64,000 bases of DNA from Terrimonas sp. (lineage in GTDB: Bacteria; Bacteroidota; Bacteroidia; Chitinophagales; Chitinophagaceae), in contig NZ_QCZJ01000002.1 of NCBI RefSeq assembly GCF_003075435.1, positions 124,001-188,000 on the forward strand, given 5' to 3'. Below the pieces are notes generated by a model. That model had not been told where the DNA came from, ran no database searches, and was given only the letters and a program-made list of their open reading frames with translations. Made by a program: the position numbers and the translations under genes. Positions within the stretch are counted from its first letter, which is position 1, and the number at the start of each line of letters is the position of its first letter. Positions 15,988 to 23,604 of this stretch are shown in pieces.

Positions 15988-17077
15988 CATTCGTTTGCTG
16001 GAAATGATTGAGCGTTACCTCCAGGGTGAAATGACAGAGGAGGAAAAAATATTGTTCAAAGAGTTGCGCAGAACAAATCCTGATGTAGATCAGAAGGTTG
16101 TGGAACAACATTTCTTTATTAACCAGATGGAACGGTTTAATGAAGATAAAAAGTTCCGGGCTTCTTTAAATGAGGTACATGAGCAACTTTTGGCCGAAGG
16201 AAATATAAAGCCTTATAGTGGCAAGAGCAAGGTGGTTCAATTGTGGAACCGCTCAAAAAGAACGATAGCGGTGGCTGCATCGATAGCAGGAGTTACAGCC
16301 CTTGTGATCAGTGCTGTTGTTAGTTCTTTAGCGCCTAAAACCGATAAAGCGCAGATTGAAAACCTTGGAAGAAAGATTGATATACTGGAGAAAAACCAGA
16401 ACCACACACGCCGTGAGCTTAGTGATGTGAAAAATAAGATTGAAATACCTGGTGAGCCTGCTAAGTTTGGCGGAACCGGCTTTTTAATTGATACAAGAGG
16501 ATATCTGGTGACTAATGCGCATGTAATTAATAAGGCTGAAAGGGTAAGTGTACAAAGCCAGTCTGGTGTAGAATTAAGCGCAAGAAAAGTTTTTTCTGAT
16601 GATAGTCTTGATATAGCTATTCTTAAGATTGATGATAATCTTTTCAAGCCATTATCTGCATTACCCTATGCTATTACAAAAAATGCCAGCGGAGACCTCG
16701 CAGAGCCCATATTTACCCTGGGATATCCTAAAGATGAAATTGTATATGGCGAGGGTTATTTGAGTGCTAAAACAGGTTATAAAGGAGATTCACTTACCTG
16801 CCAGATTTCTGTTTCGGCAAATCCTGGTAACAGTGGCGGACCTGTAATCAACAAAAACGGTGAAGTGATTGGGGTATTAAGCACAAGGCAAACAACAGCA
16901 GAAGGTGTTGTATTTGCTATAAAGGCAAAAAATATATTTAAAGCACTTGACGACCTTAAAAAAGACAGCAATAATTTACACATTAAATTACCTGCAACTT
17001 CTTCTGTAAAGAATATTGACAGACCACAACAAGTTAAGAAAATACAGGATTGTGTGTTTATGGTGAAAGGATATTAA
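15980..17077 (+). CDS. Membrane trypsin-like serine protease with anti-sigma-like N-terminus
   Basis: 365 residues from ATG 15980, which overlaps the sigma gene. Residues 1-85 are cytoplasmic, helical and charged (LLEMIERYLQGEMTEEEKILF), like the N-terminal part of Bacteroidota anti-sigma proteins. One membrane helix lies near 95-117, a short coiled coil near 125-150, then a periplasmic HtrA/trypsin-type domain with the triad H181 (LVTNAHV), D211 (DSLDIAIL) and S285 (NPGNSGGPV). No PDZ domain follows. A plausible role is to hold the sigma factor and respond to envelope stress by proteolysis; this is inference from gene order and domains. An upstream in-frame ATG at 15953 is less likely. Confidence 0.85.
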   Translation: MDDIRLLEMIERYLQGEMTEEEKILFKELRRTNPDVDQKVVEQHFFINQMERFNEDKKFRASLNEVHEQLLAEGNIKPYSGKSKVVQLWNRSKRTIAVAASIAGVTALVISAVVSSLAPKTDKAQIENLGRKIDILEKNQNHTRRELSDVKNKIEIPGEPAKFGGTGFLIDTRGYLVTNAHVINKAERVSVQSQSGVELSARKVFSDDSLDIAILKIDDNLFKPLSALPYAITKNASGDLAEPIFTLGYPKDEIVYGEGYLSAKTGYKGDSLTCQISVSANPGNSGGPVINKNGEVIGVLSTRQTTAEGVVFAIKAKNIFKALDDLKKDSNNLHIKLPATSSVKNIDRPQQVKKIQDCVFMVKGY

Positions 17078-17105
17078 TGTATAGCGTAACGCATCTGAGA
17101 AAAAG

Positions 17106-17134
17106 ACCGGAGATCAATTACTCCGGTTTTTTTT
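17106..17134 (+). terminator. Intrinsic terminator after the sigma/protease pair
   Basis: Stem ACCGGAG/CTCCGGT with an 8-nt loop followed by seven T, 29 nt past the stop of the protease gene. Confidence 0.88.
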
Positions 17135-17214
17135 ATAAACCATACTGATATCCAGTGTGTTTGCTATATTATTCTAAAGATTACAAGCTTTATATGAAAC
17201 CCCATTTAAATACT

Positions 17215-17222
17215 TAATTTTG
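17215..17222 (+). promoter_or_regulatory. Candidate -7 promoter box for rimO
   Basis: TAATTTTG fits TAnnTTTG and ends 7 nt before the ATG at 17230, so the transcript would be almost leaderless. Confidence 0.5.
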
Positions 17223-17229
17223 CCGCCTG

Positions 17230-18537
17230 ATGAAAACAAGAACGCTCAGGAAAGATAAGGTTAATATTATTACACTTGGATGCAGCAAGAATGTTGTTGA
17301 TAGTGAAGTGCTCAGCGGTCAGCTTAAAGCAAATGATATAGCCGTGGTGCATGAAAGCAAAAAGCCCGATCATAACATAGTGGTAATTAACACCTGTGGC
17401 TTTATTGATAAAGCTAAAGAAGAGTCAATAAATACAATCCTGGATCATGTAGAATTGAAGAAGAAAGGAAGGATTGATAAAGTATATGTTACCGGTTGCC
17501 TGAGCGAAAGATACCGGCAAAACCTGGAAGAAGAAATTCCGGAAGTAGACGCCTGGTTTGGTACCCTGGAGCTCCCTTTAATGCTGAAACAATTTAATGC
17601 GGATTATAAAACAGAGCTGCTCGGAGAAAGATTATTAAGCACTCCAAAGCATTATGCTTACATGAAAATATCTGAGGGATGTAACCGCACCTGTTCTTTC
17701 TGCGCTATTCCTTTAATGCGGGGGCAGCATGTAAGCAAACCAATTGAGCAACTGGTTGCCGAAGCGGAAGGATTAGTGAAAAATGGCGTAAAAGAAATAA
17801 TGCTGATAGCGCAGGAGCTTACTTATTACGGACTGGATATTTATAAAAAAAGAGATTTACCCCGCTTACTGCATGCATTAGCTGATGTAAAAGGGTTGGA
17901 ATGGATACGGCTACATTATGCATATCCTTCAAAATTTCCTTTGGAGATCATTGATGTGATGAAAGATCGCCCGAATATCTGCAATTACCTTGATATGCCT
18001 TTGCAGCATGCCAGCGATAATATGCTGAAGGCTATGCGCAGGCAGATCACAAAATCAGAAATGGATGACCTGATAGGAGAAATAAGGAGCCGTATTCCCG
18101 GAATTTGTTTGCGTACCACATTAATTACAGGTTTTCCCGGTGAAACAGAAAAAGATGTTGAAGATGTGAAATCATTTTTGCAACAGCACCGGTTTGACAG
18201 GGTTGGCATATTTACTTATTCGCATGAAGAAGGAACTTCAGCACATGCTTTAGCTGATAATGTTCCCAATGAAGAAAAGGAGAGAAGAGCGCAGGAAATT
18301 ATGGAAGTGCAGCAGGAGATCAGTTATGAAAAAAACCAGGATAAGATAGGGCAGGAGTTCAGGGTAATTATTGATAAAAAAGAGGCCGGTCGTTATTTAG
18401 CCCGCACAGAATTTGATTCTGTGGAGGTAGATAATGAAGTGATCATTAATGCGGATAAAAAACTACCTGTCGGCGAATTTGTAAACGTGCGTATTACAAA
18501 AGCTTATGATTACGATTTAGAAGGAGAGTTAATATAG
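17230..18537 (+). CDS. rimO: Ribosomal protein S12 methylthiotransferase
   Basis: Radical-SAM enzyme that methylthiolates the aspartate of ribosomal protein S12. The 435 residues include the N-terminal UPF0004 domain with its cluster cysteines (TLGCSKNVVDSEVL, NTCGFIDKAKEESI, TGCLSERY), the radical-SAM CxxxCxxC motif in SEGCNRTCSFCAIPLMRG, and a C-terminal TRAM domain ending near AYDYDLEGELI. Length and all cysteines match RimO rather than MiaB. It stands alone behind a terminator, with its own promoter-like box. Confidence 0.96.
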   Translation: MKTRTLRKDKVNIITLGCSKNVVDSEVLSGQLKANDIAVVHESKKPDHNIVVINTCGFIDKAKEESINTILDHVELKKKGRIDKVYVTGCLSERYRQNLEEEIPEVDAWFGTLELPLMLKQFNADYKTELLGERLLSTPKHYAYMKISEGCNRTCSFCAIPLMRGQHVSKPIEQLVAEAEGLVKNGVKEIMLIAQELTYYGLDIYKKRDLPRLLHALADVKGLEWIRLHYAYPSKFPLEIIDVMKDRPNICNYLDMPLQHASDNMLKAMRRQITKSEMDDLIGEIRSRIPGICLRTTLITGFPGETEKDVEDVKSFLQQHRFDRVGIFTYSHEEGTSAHALADNVPNEEKERRAQEIMEVQQEISYEKNQDKIGQEFRVIIDKKEAGRYLARTEFDSVEVDNEVIINADKKLPVGEFVNVRITKAYDYDLEGELI

Positions 18538-18593
18538 TGCTGAATAACTCAAAGTAGAGCCTGATATCGGGTTGTCATCCCAACTAAAGCCAA

Positions 18594-18623
18594 GCGGCAC
18601 CATTTGAAGCCAAATGGCGCCGT
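18594..18623 (+). terminator. Hairpin after rimO, possible terminator
   Basis: A 12-bp stem with one mismatch (GCGGC-A-CCATTTG against CAAATGG-C-GCCGT) and an AAGC loop, followed by only four T. It could end rimO or the convergent regulator gene at 18665. Confidence 0.55.
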
Positions 18624-18664
18624 TTTATATCCTGAAAAATCTGTTTTGAGTTAGGCGATTCTTT

Positions 18665-19579
18665 TTAAACGTTAATTTCAAGCTTATATCCTTTACCACG
18701 TATAACAATAATTTTGATATCCGGATCAAATTCAAGTTTTTTTCTAAGTTTTGATATGAACATGTCCAAACTACGTCCTACAATAACACCTTCATCTTCC
18801 CATATCTCTTTTTGGAGCCGGTTTCGCTCTATGATCTCGTTAGGAGACAATGCGAAAATGCGTAGTACACGGGTTTCAGTTTTGGTCAGGTCTGTACTCG
18901 TTCCATTTATCATGAGCTTACGGGCCTCCGCGTCGAACAACATTGAACCCAAAGTGAACACATCAATATTCCGGCTAACAGGTAATATTGTATCCTGGCT
19001 TTCTGGTAAGGCCTCCTGCGGCTTGACAGGTCTCAAAAAAATAAATCCAATAAATGCTAAAAGCAACATACCTCCCAGGAAATATTCATTCTTTGCCGTA
19101 ATTATACCCCTTGGTTTAAATGTAATGTTAATCATATAACATGCTATGGGTTGCCTTCTTCCTTTACAGGCCACAATATCATCTTTCTTATTTTTTGATA
19201 TAGCATATCCATAAGCTACACTTGCATCGACACAGTTCAGTACGTTAACAACATAATCATTTGTTAGCGGGTCTTGGGCTAATAAACGCTGTGTAGTATT
19301 TACAAGGGAGTCAGGTTGAAAAGTAAAAGCATTTTCAAAACTGATCTGGTATTCATTTCCGGCAATCTTTTTTACCGGAAGTACCCGTGATATACTATCG
19401 CCCGACTGAAAGAGTATTTCATGTCCGATTTGGCGAAGCAAAACTTCCCTCCGGGCTATATCAAAGTCGTCACTGCCCGTTATACTGAAAGCCACACAGA
19501 TTAAAGAGACAAACATGAATAGTAATAATCCGTAAAGGTATTTACGTTTCCCGGACAGGAGCTTTCTTCTAATAAACAT
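18665..19579 (-). CDS. Membrane-tethered winged-helix regulator (OmpR-type DNA-binding domain)
   Basis: 304 residues. A first membrane helix (YLYGLLLFMFVSLICVAF, about residues 14-33) is followed by a periplasmic domain of some 130 residues containing two cysteines (NCVDASVAYGY, IVACKGRRQ), a second helix near 166-184, and a C-terminal trans_reg_C domain near 205-303 (LTKTETRVLRIFALSPNEIIERNRLQKEIW, FISKLRKKLEF, IKIIVIRGKGYKLEI). Order is the reverse of ToxR/CadC, whose DNA-binding part is N-terminal. It probably senses an envelope signal and acts directly on DNA. Targets are unknown; the gene at 19684 is divergent from it. Confidence 0.85.
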   Translation of the reverse strand: MFIRRKLLSGKRKYLYGLLLFMFVSLICVAFSITGSDDFDIARREVLLRQIGHEILFQSGDSISRVLPVKKIAGNEYQISFENAFTFQPDSLVNTTQRLLAQDPLTNDYVVNVLNCVDASVAYGYAISKNKKDDIVACKGRRQPIACYMINITFKPRGIITAKNEYFLGGMLLLAFIGFIFLRPVKPQEALPESQDTILPVSRNIDVFTLGSMLFDAEARKLMINGTSTDLTKTETRVLRIFALSPNEIIERNRLQKEIWEDEGVIVGRSLDMFISKLRKKLEFDPDIKIIVIRGKGYKLEINV

Positions 19580-19683
19580 GATGTCAAGATATTATTTACA
19601 AAGTTTACACTATTTATTTACAATCCGGGTGCCTTCGTCTGAAAGGTATCAAAGTATTTTTGTTGCATCAACTTTAAAAAGAT

Positions 19684-20304
19684 ATGGAAAATAAAAGAAA
19701 TGCCTTAAGCGAATCTGATTTATCAGGAGATAGAACCATGTTAATTAAACCTGCAAAAAGTATGAAAAAAATTATTTATGCACTGATCTTACTGCTGGTT
19801 GTGGTAAGCGGACTAGTATTTGCCAATCACGAATTTAAAAATGAAGCTTCTAAAAAGCCTGCTCCAAAACCAATTACTGATGCTGAAAGGAAGGCAGCAA
19901 TAAAACAATGGGAGGCTACCCCTGAGGGTATAAAGTTCAAACAATGGGAAGTCTCTCCCGGAGGTCAAAAAGTACTTGACGGTGCTGCTAAAATAAGCAG
20001 GCATATCAATGCTTTTACCGATATGGAAGCTGTTGTAACCTCTCTTGCTCTTCCGCCAGGTTCCCGATTAGGTTTTGGAGTAATGGCCAGGATTAATGGT
20101 GAGGATTATATCCTCAGTTTTGGGCTGGAAAAGTCTAATGAATTTCAGCAATTGCGTAGTCTGAAAGTTAATGACAAAATAATTATAAAAAGCCATAGTG
20201 TATCGTACGCGCCCAAGTATGCATATCCAATAGTGTCGGGCGAATATGTAGAACGAGATAGTAAAGTAATTTATAAACGTGCCCCTCAAAAAGGCGGTTG
20301 CTGA
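19684..20304 (+). CDS. Single-pass membrane protein of unknown function
   Basis: 206 residues, no family recognised. A polar 25-residue head is followed by one hydrophobic segment (IIYALILLLVVVSGLVFA, near 30-47); the ATG at 19741 or 19762 could be the true start, making the segment a signal peptide. The outer part holds a helix region with repeated tryptophans (KQWEATPEGIKFKQWEVSPGG) and a beta-rich end (RINGEDYILSFGLEKS, VNDKIIIKSHSVSYAPKY) that resembles an OB-like fold. A TATTTTTG box at 19655-19662 is a likely promoter. It faces the membrane-tethered regulator gene. Confidence 0.65.
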   Translation: MENKRNALSESDLSGDRTMLIKPAKSMKKIIYALILLLVVVSGLVFANHEFKNEASKKPAPKPITDAERKAAIKQWEATPEGIKFKQWEVSPGGQKVLDGAAKISRHINAFTDMEAVVTSLALPPGSRLGFGVMARINGEDYILSFGLEKSNEFQQLRSLKVNDKIIIKSHSVSYAPKYAYPIVSGEYVERDSKVIYKRAPQKGGC

Positions 20305-20531
20305 GTAAATAAATTATGAAATGCATACAAGTCTATAGATTACCCGGCAGGTCTCAAAGATTAAAATGATTAAATTGTAATTTAACTATAAATAGGTCGA
20401 CTTCTAAAATACTAGATTTCCGGCGGTGAATTATCAATGGAAATAAGAAAATATCGCTATCCTCGTATTTGAAGCGTTATTTTGTTTACACGTAAGAATT
20501 GGAAGAAAGCTTCAAAATCAGGTAAATAATA

Positions 20532-21524
20532 ATGACAAAATTTCCCGTTATAAACAGCACGCTGTCAGAGAATGCCCTTTGCGATTATCTTCAACAAAAG
20601 TATAACCTAACTTCTATTACAACTTGTAAACTTTTCCGGGCTGCAATGAATCACATCTATGTGGTAACGTATGGAGATATTAGATATGTATTCAGAGTTT
20701 ACACGCATAATTGGCGGACTAAAGCAGAAATAACTGAAGAGTTAAGGCTTTTAAATCACTTAAAAGACAACCACAACGCAGTTGCTTTTCCAATACCATA
20801 TAACCTTAATGAACTTATCCATGAATTTGAGGCACCTGAAGGAAAAAGGTATGGCGTGCTGTTTTCATACGCCAAAGGAAAAAAAACTGCCAGGTTTTCG
20901 GCTGAAAGCAGTCTTTTTATCGGCCAAACATTAGCACATATCCATAAGTCAGCGGAGCATTTCACTTTAAACCGAATTACGTACGATACAAAGACATTAT
21001 TAGAAGATCCAATGCTTAGGATAAAAGCTTTTTTCAACACACCATCCGATGAGGTTAAATTTTTAGAATCCTTATCGGAATTTCTCAAACATACATTAAC
21101 CGCAGTAGATGATAGTCAGCTTAGAAAAGGGGCAGTTCATCTGGATGTTTGGTTTGATAATTTACATATTGGTGAACAAAACGAGATTACATTTTTTGAT
21201 TTCGATTTTTGTGGCAATGGTTTTCTTTGCTTTGATGTTTCCTACTTTTTATTTCAGTTATTAGCCACAAACCCTGATGAGAAAGAATATTTGGTTAAAG
21301 CCGAAAGTTTTTTAAACGGTTATACAAAAGTATCCCCAATAAGCGAAGCCGAAAGAAGGTTGTTGCCGTATGCCTGCTTATCAATAATGATATATTATAT
21401 TAGTATTCAGTGTGACAGGTTTGTTTACTGGACAAATATTTTTGTAAATGAAGATCATTTGAAAAGAATGGTAGGTAACCTGAAGCGATGGATTAAATAT
21501 AATGACATTGTGTGCTCTTGCTAG
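20532..21524 (+). CDS. Aminoglycoside-phosphotransferase-fold kinase
   Basis: 330 residues of the APH/choline kinase-like superfamily. The Brenner-type motif HLDVWFDNLHI carries the catalytic Asp and Asn near residues 203-208, and the metal-binding DFD is in FFDFDFCGNGF near 220-226. The N-lobe (HIYVVTYGDIRYVFRVYTH) supplies the ATP lysine equivalent region only weakly. Overall pattern is like SrkA or homoserine kinase type II proteins. Substrate is unknown; resistance is not implied. It is a single gene. Confidence 0.8.
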   Translation: MTKFPVINSTLSENALCDYLQQKYNLTSITTCKLFRAAMNHIYVVTYGDIRYVFRVYTHNWRTKAEITEELRLLNHLKDNHNAVAFPIPYNLNELIHEFEAPEGKRYGVLFSYAKGKKTARFSAESSLFIGQTLAHIHKSAEHFTLNRITYDTKTLLEDPMLRIKAFFNTPSDEVKFLESLSEFLKHTLTAVDDSQLRKGAVHLDVWFDNLHIGEQNEITFFDFDFCGNGFLCFDVSYFLFQLLATNPDEKEYLVKAESFLNGYTKVSPISEAERRLLPYACLSIMIYYISIQCDRFVYWTNIFVNEDHLKRMVGNLKRWIKYNDIVCSC

Positions 21525-21539
21525 CGTGAGCTTGCCGCC

Positions 21540-21718
21540 TGGCGATATTATAATCAGTTTTATGGGTTAGTTGGATGGATTCAAATAAAACTTCCTGTTA
21601 AATTGGATGGTGCCCTTCATATTTTCCATCTCACAAACACCAGCAATAGCATCGATATAACCAATAACAGGATTTTTAAGTTTGATTACAACGCTGTAAT
21701 CTTTACGTTACTGATGTA
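21540..21718 (+). pseudogene. Open frame without start, possible gene remnant
   Basis: A stop-free frame of about 60 codons with coding-like content (AAWRYYNQFYGLVGWIQIKL) ends at 21716-21718 and has no usable start codon after the preceding stop. It may be a fragment of a lost gene. It overlaps the 3' end of the convergent gene at 21686. No homology is claimed. Confidence 0.25.
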
Positions 21719-23596
21719 AACCCGGTTTTCCTTTCCGTTGGTTGTGTTTTTGAAATGAAAGGAGGTGAATTGTGTGTTTTGTGGCAGCTCATTGTATCCC
21801 GGAATTTCCTTTCCATACTTATCCAGCATCATAATTTCTTTTCCATCAACAAAACCTTTTACCTGGTTGCCCTTTTTGGTAATAATGATATGCACTTTGT
21901 TTTTCTTTTCAGTAAAACCCAGGTTGGGTTTTGATATACCTGCATAACGGATATTGCCGGGCATACCTTTATAAGTGGCTAAAATATTACTGCCGCCTGT
22001 GGGATTTGAAGTCCATTTGCTATGTCCCGCCTTAATGTTGAAATCAATATCTACCGGGTTGGGTGAATTGCCTTCATCTCCATATGCTCTAAGTACCTTA
22101 TTGTTGATATTGAGCAATAAAGCCCCGCCTGTGTTGGTGGTAAAGTCAGAACAGGCCACATCAAACTCAAACTGAAAATCTTTTGGCAAGGGTCTTTTAA
22201 AATTATTGGGAAGCATGTACTGTGTTCTTAAATCCAGCCATTTGCCGCTTAACCCATCTGGTGTAACAACAACGCTGGGTTCACCAACACTAACATTATA
22301 CCATCCCTGCGGTTTCTGCCCGGCATTGTTGGCGGAAAAATCTTCAAAATAATGAACTCCTGCCGGAGTGGGTGAAGCCGGGGCATTCATCCTGTTTTTT
22401 TCTTTTTGTATGTTGGCTATATTTTCTTTTTGTATTTCGGGATTCAGCAGGATATATGGCTGCTTATTGTTCTTTTCCGGTGCAAAAAAATAATTATAAA
22501 CATAGTCGAAATTAAAATGGGTGACCATGTTGCGGTGAATTTCCCTGCTATAGAAATCATGCTGCATACCGGCAGGCATCCAGCCAATGCAGATCCATAA
22601 AGGCTGGTCTTGTTTACTTTTTTGCAATACATCGTCTTCATAGGTATAGATGCCATAGGTGTTGTTTTTAAAGCGTTGCGCATCTTCCGTATCAAAAATA
22701 TCATCACCATTGTAAATATTGATCATTGAAATTCCGTTACTGTTTTTAAGTTCGGCAGGTACCTGCAAGCTATTGCTATATTGTTTTTTTAGCTTTTCAA
22801 GATTAGCTTTCCATTTGGGCAATACGGTTTCGTCAAAGCGTTTGTATTCCTGTTGCAGGCTTTCGGGACGATGGCCGAAAGTTGATTTTAATTTATTTTT
22901 CGCCACTGTAATTTCTGCCGGAATGGATTGTGCAATCATATCCAGTACTTCACCTCTTGTAAGCTGCCTTATAGGCAATTTGTTGTTGGGCGCTAAGTAA
23001 ACGGCTACTCCCGGTTGGCAACCATCTCCATCACAGCCAAAGTATTGAATAATATATTTGCCAATCTGCGGGTGGTTTTCTAATTGCAGTTGTTTTACGA
23101 ATGCATTTATCCTTTCGCTGCTGCCCTTAAAGGCTTTTTCAATTTCCGGCGACCGCCGCATAAAAACCGCCCGGCCGGGAATGGTAAGCATAGGAACAGG
23201 CGCTGCATCTAAAATATGGTTGGTAAGGATATACACGGGGTTGGAGGAGTGGGGCGTTCTTATTACTTTTTTACCGGTGTTGTCCCAGGCGGCTTTCCAC
23301 ATCTCTGCATTAACGCCTACCACATAAGGGCTTACTTCGTCTTTATCATTAGGCTCCGCTATGGCAAATGTTTTGTCAATAGCGCCAATCGGAATATAGC
23401 TTTTGCGTATCCACTGCGTGAAAACATCGGGCAGCTTTTGCTGGTAGGGAGTAAACGTGCGGGGATAGCTGGATGGTTTGAGCGGTGCGTATGAACCCCA
23501 GGCAAATACACTGTCCTGCAATACCTCATCTTTGCTCTGCTGTGCTGTGGCGCTAAAAGTAAAGGCGGCAAACAAAAGGAAGAAAATGATTTTCAT
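21686..23596 (-). CDS. Exported protein with C-terminal LamG-like domain
   Basis: 636 residues. A signal peptide (IIFFLLFAAFTFSATA) ends before QQSKDEV. The first 400 residues are not recognised. From about residue 415 a beta-sandwich domain begins (VHYFEDFSANNAGQKPQGW) and continues to the end (ENRVYISNVKITAL), similar in its DFxxNxxGxxPxGW start and end to the middle domain of the protein at 8358. The gene starts 8 nt after the TPR protein gene at 23605, so the two form an operon and may act in one envelope complex. Confidence 0.72.
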   Translation of the reverse strand: MKIIFFLLFAAFTFSATAQQSKDEVLQDSVFAWGSYAPLKPSSYPRTFTPYQQKLPDVFTQWIRKSYIPIGAIDKTFAIAEPNDKDEVSPYVVGVNAEMWKAAWDNTGKKVIRTPHSSNPVYILTNHILDAAPVPMLTIPGRAVFMRRSPEIEKAFKGSSERINAFVKQLQLENHPQIGKYIIQYFGCDGDGCQPGVAVYLAPNNKLPIRQLTRGEVLDMIAQSIPAEITVAKNKLKSTFGHRPESLQQEYKRFDETVLPKWKANLEKLKKQYSNSLQVPAELKNSNGISMINIYNGDDIFDTEDAQRFKNNTYGIYTYEDDVLQKSKQDQPLWICIGWMPAGMQHDFYSREIHRNMVTHFNFDYVYNYFFAPEKNNKQPYILLNPEIQKENIANIQKEKNRMNAPASPTPAGVHYFEDFSANNAGQKPQGWYNVSVGEPSVVVTPDGLSGKWLDLRTQYMLPNNFKRPLPKDFQFEFDVACSDFTTNTGGALLLNINNKVLRAYGDEGNSPNPVDIDFNIKAGHSKWTSNPTGGSNILATYKGMPGNIRYAGISKPNLGFTEKKNKVHIIITKKGNQVKGFVDGKEIMMLDKYGKEIPGYNELPQNTQFTSFHFKNTTNGKENRVYISNVKITAL

Positions 23597-23604
23597 GTGT
23601 GTAT

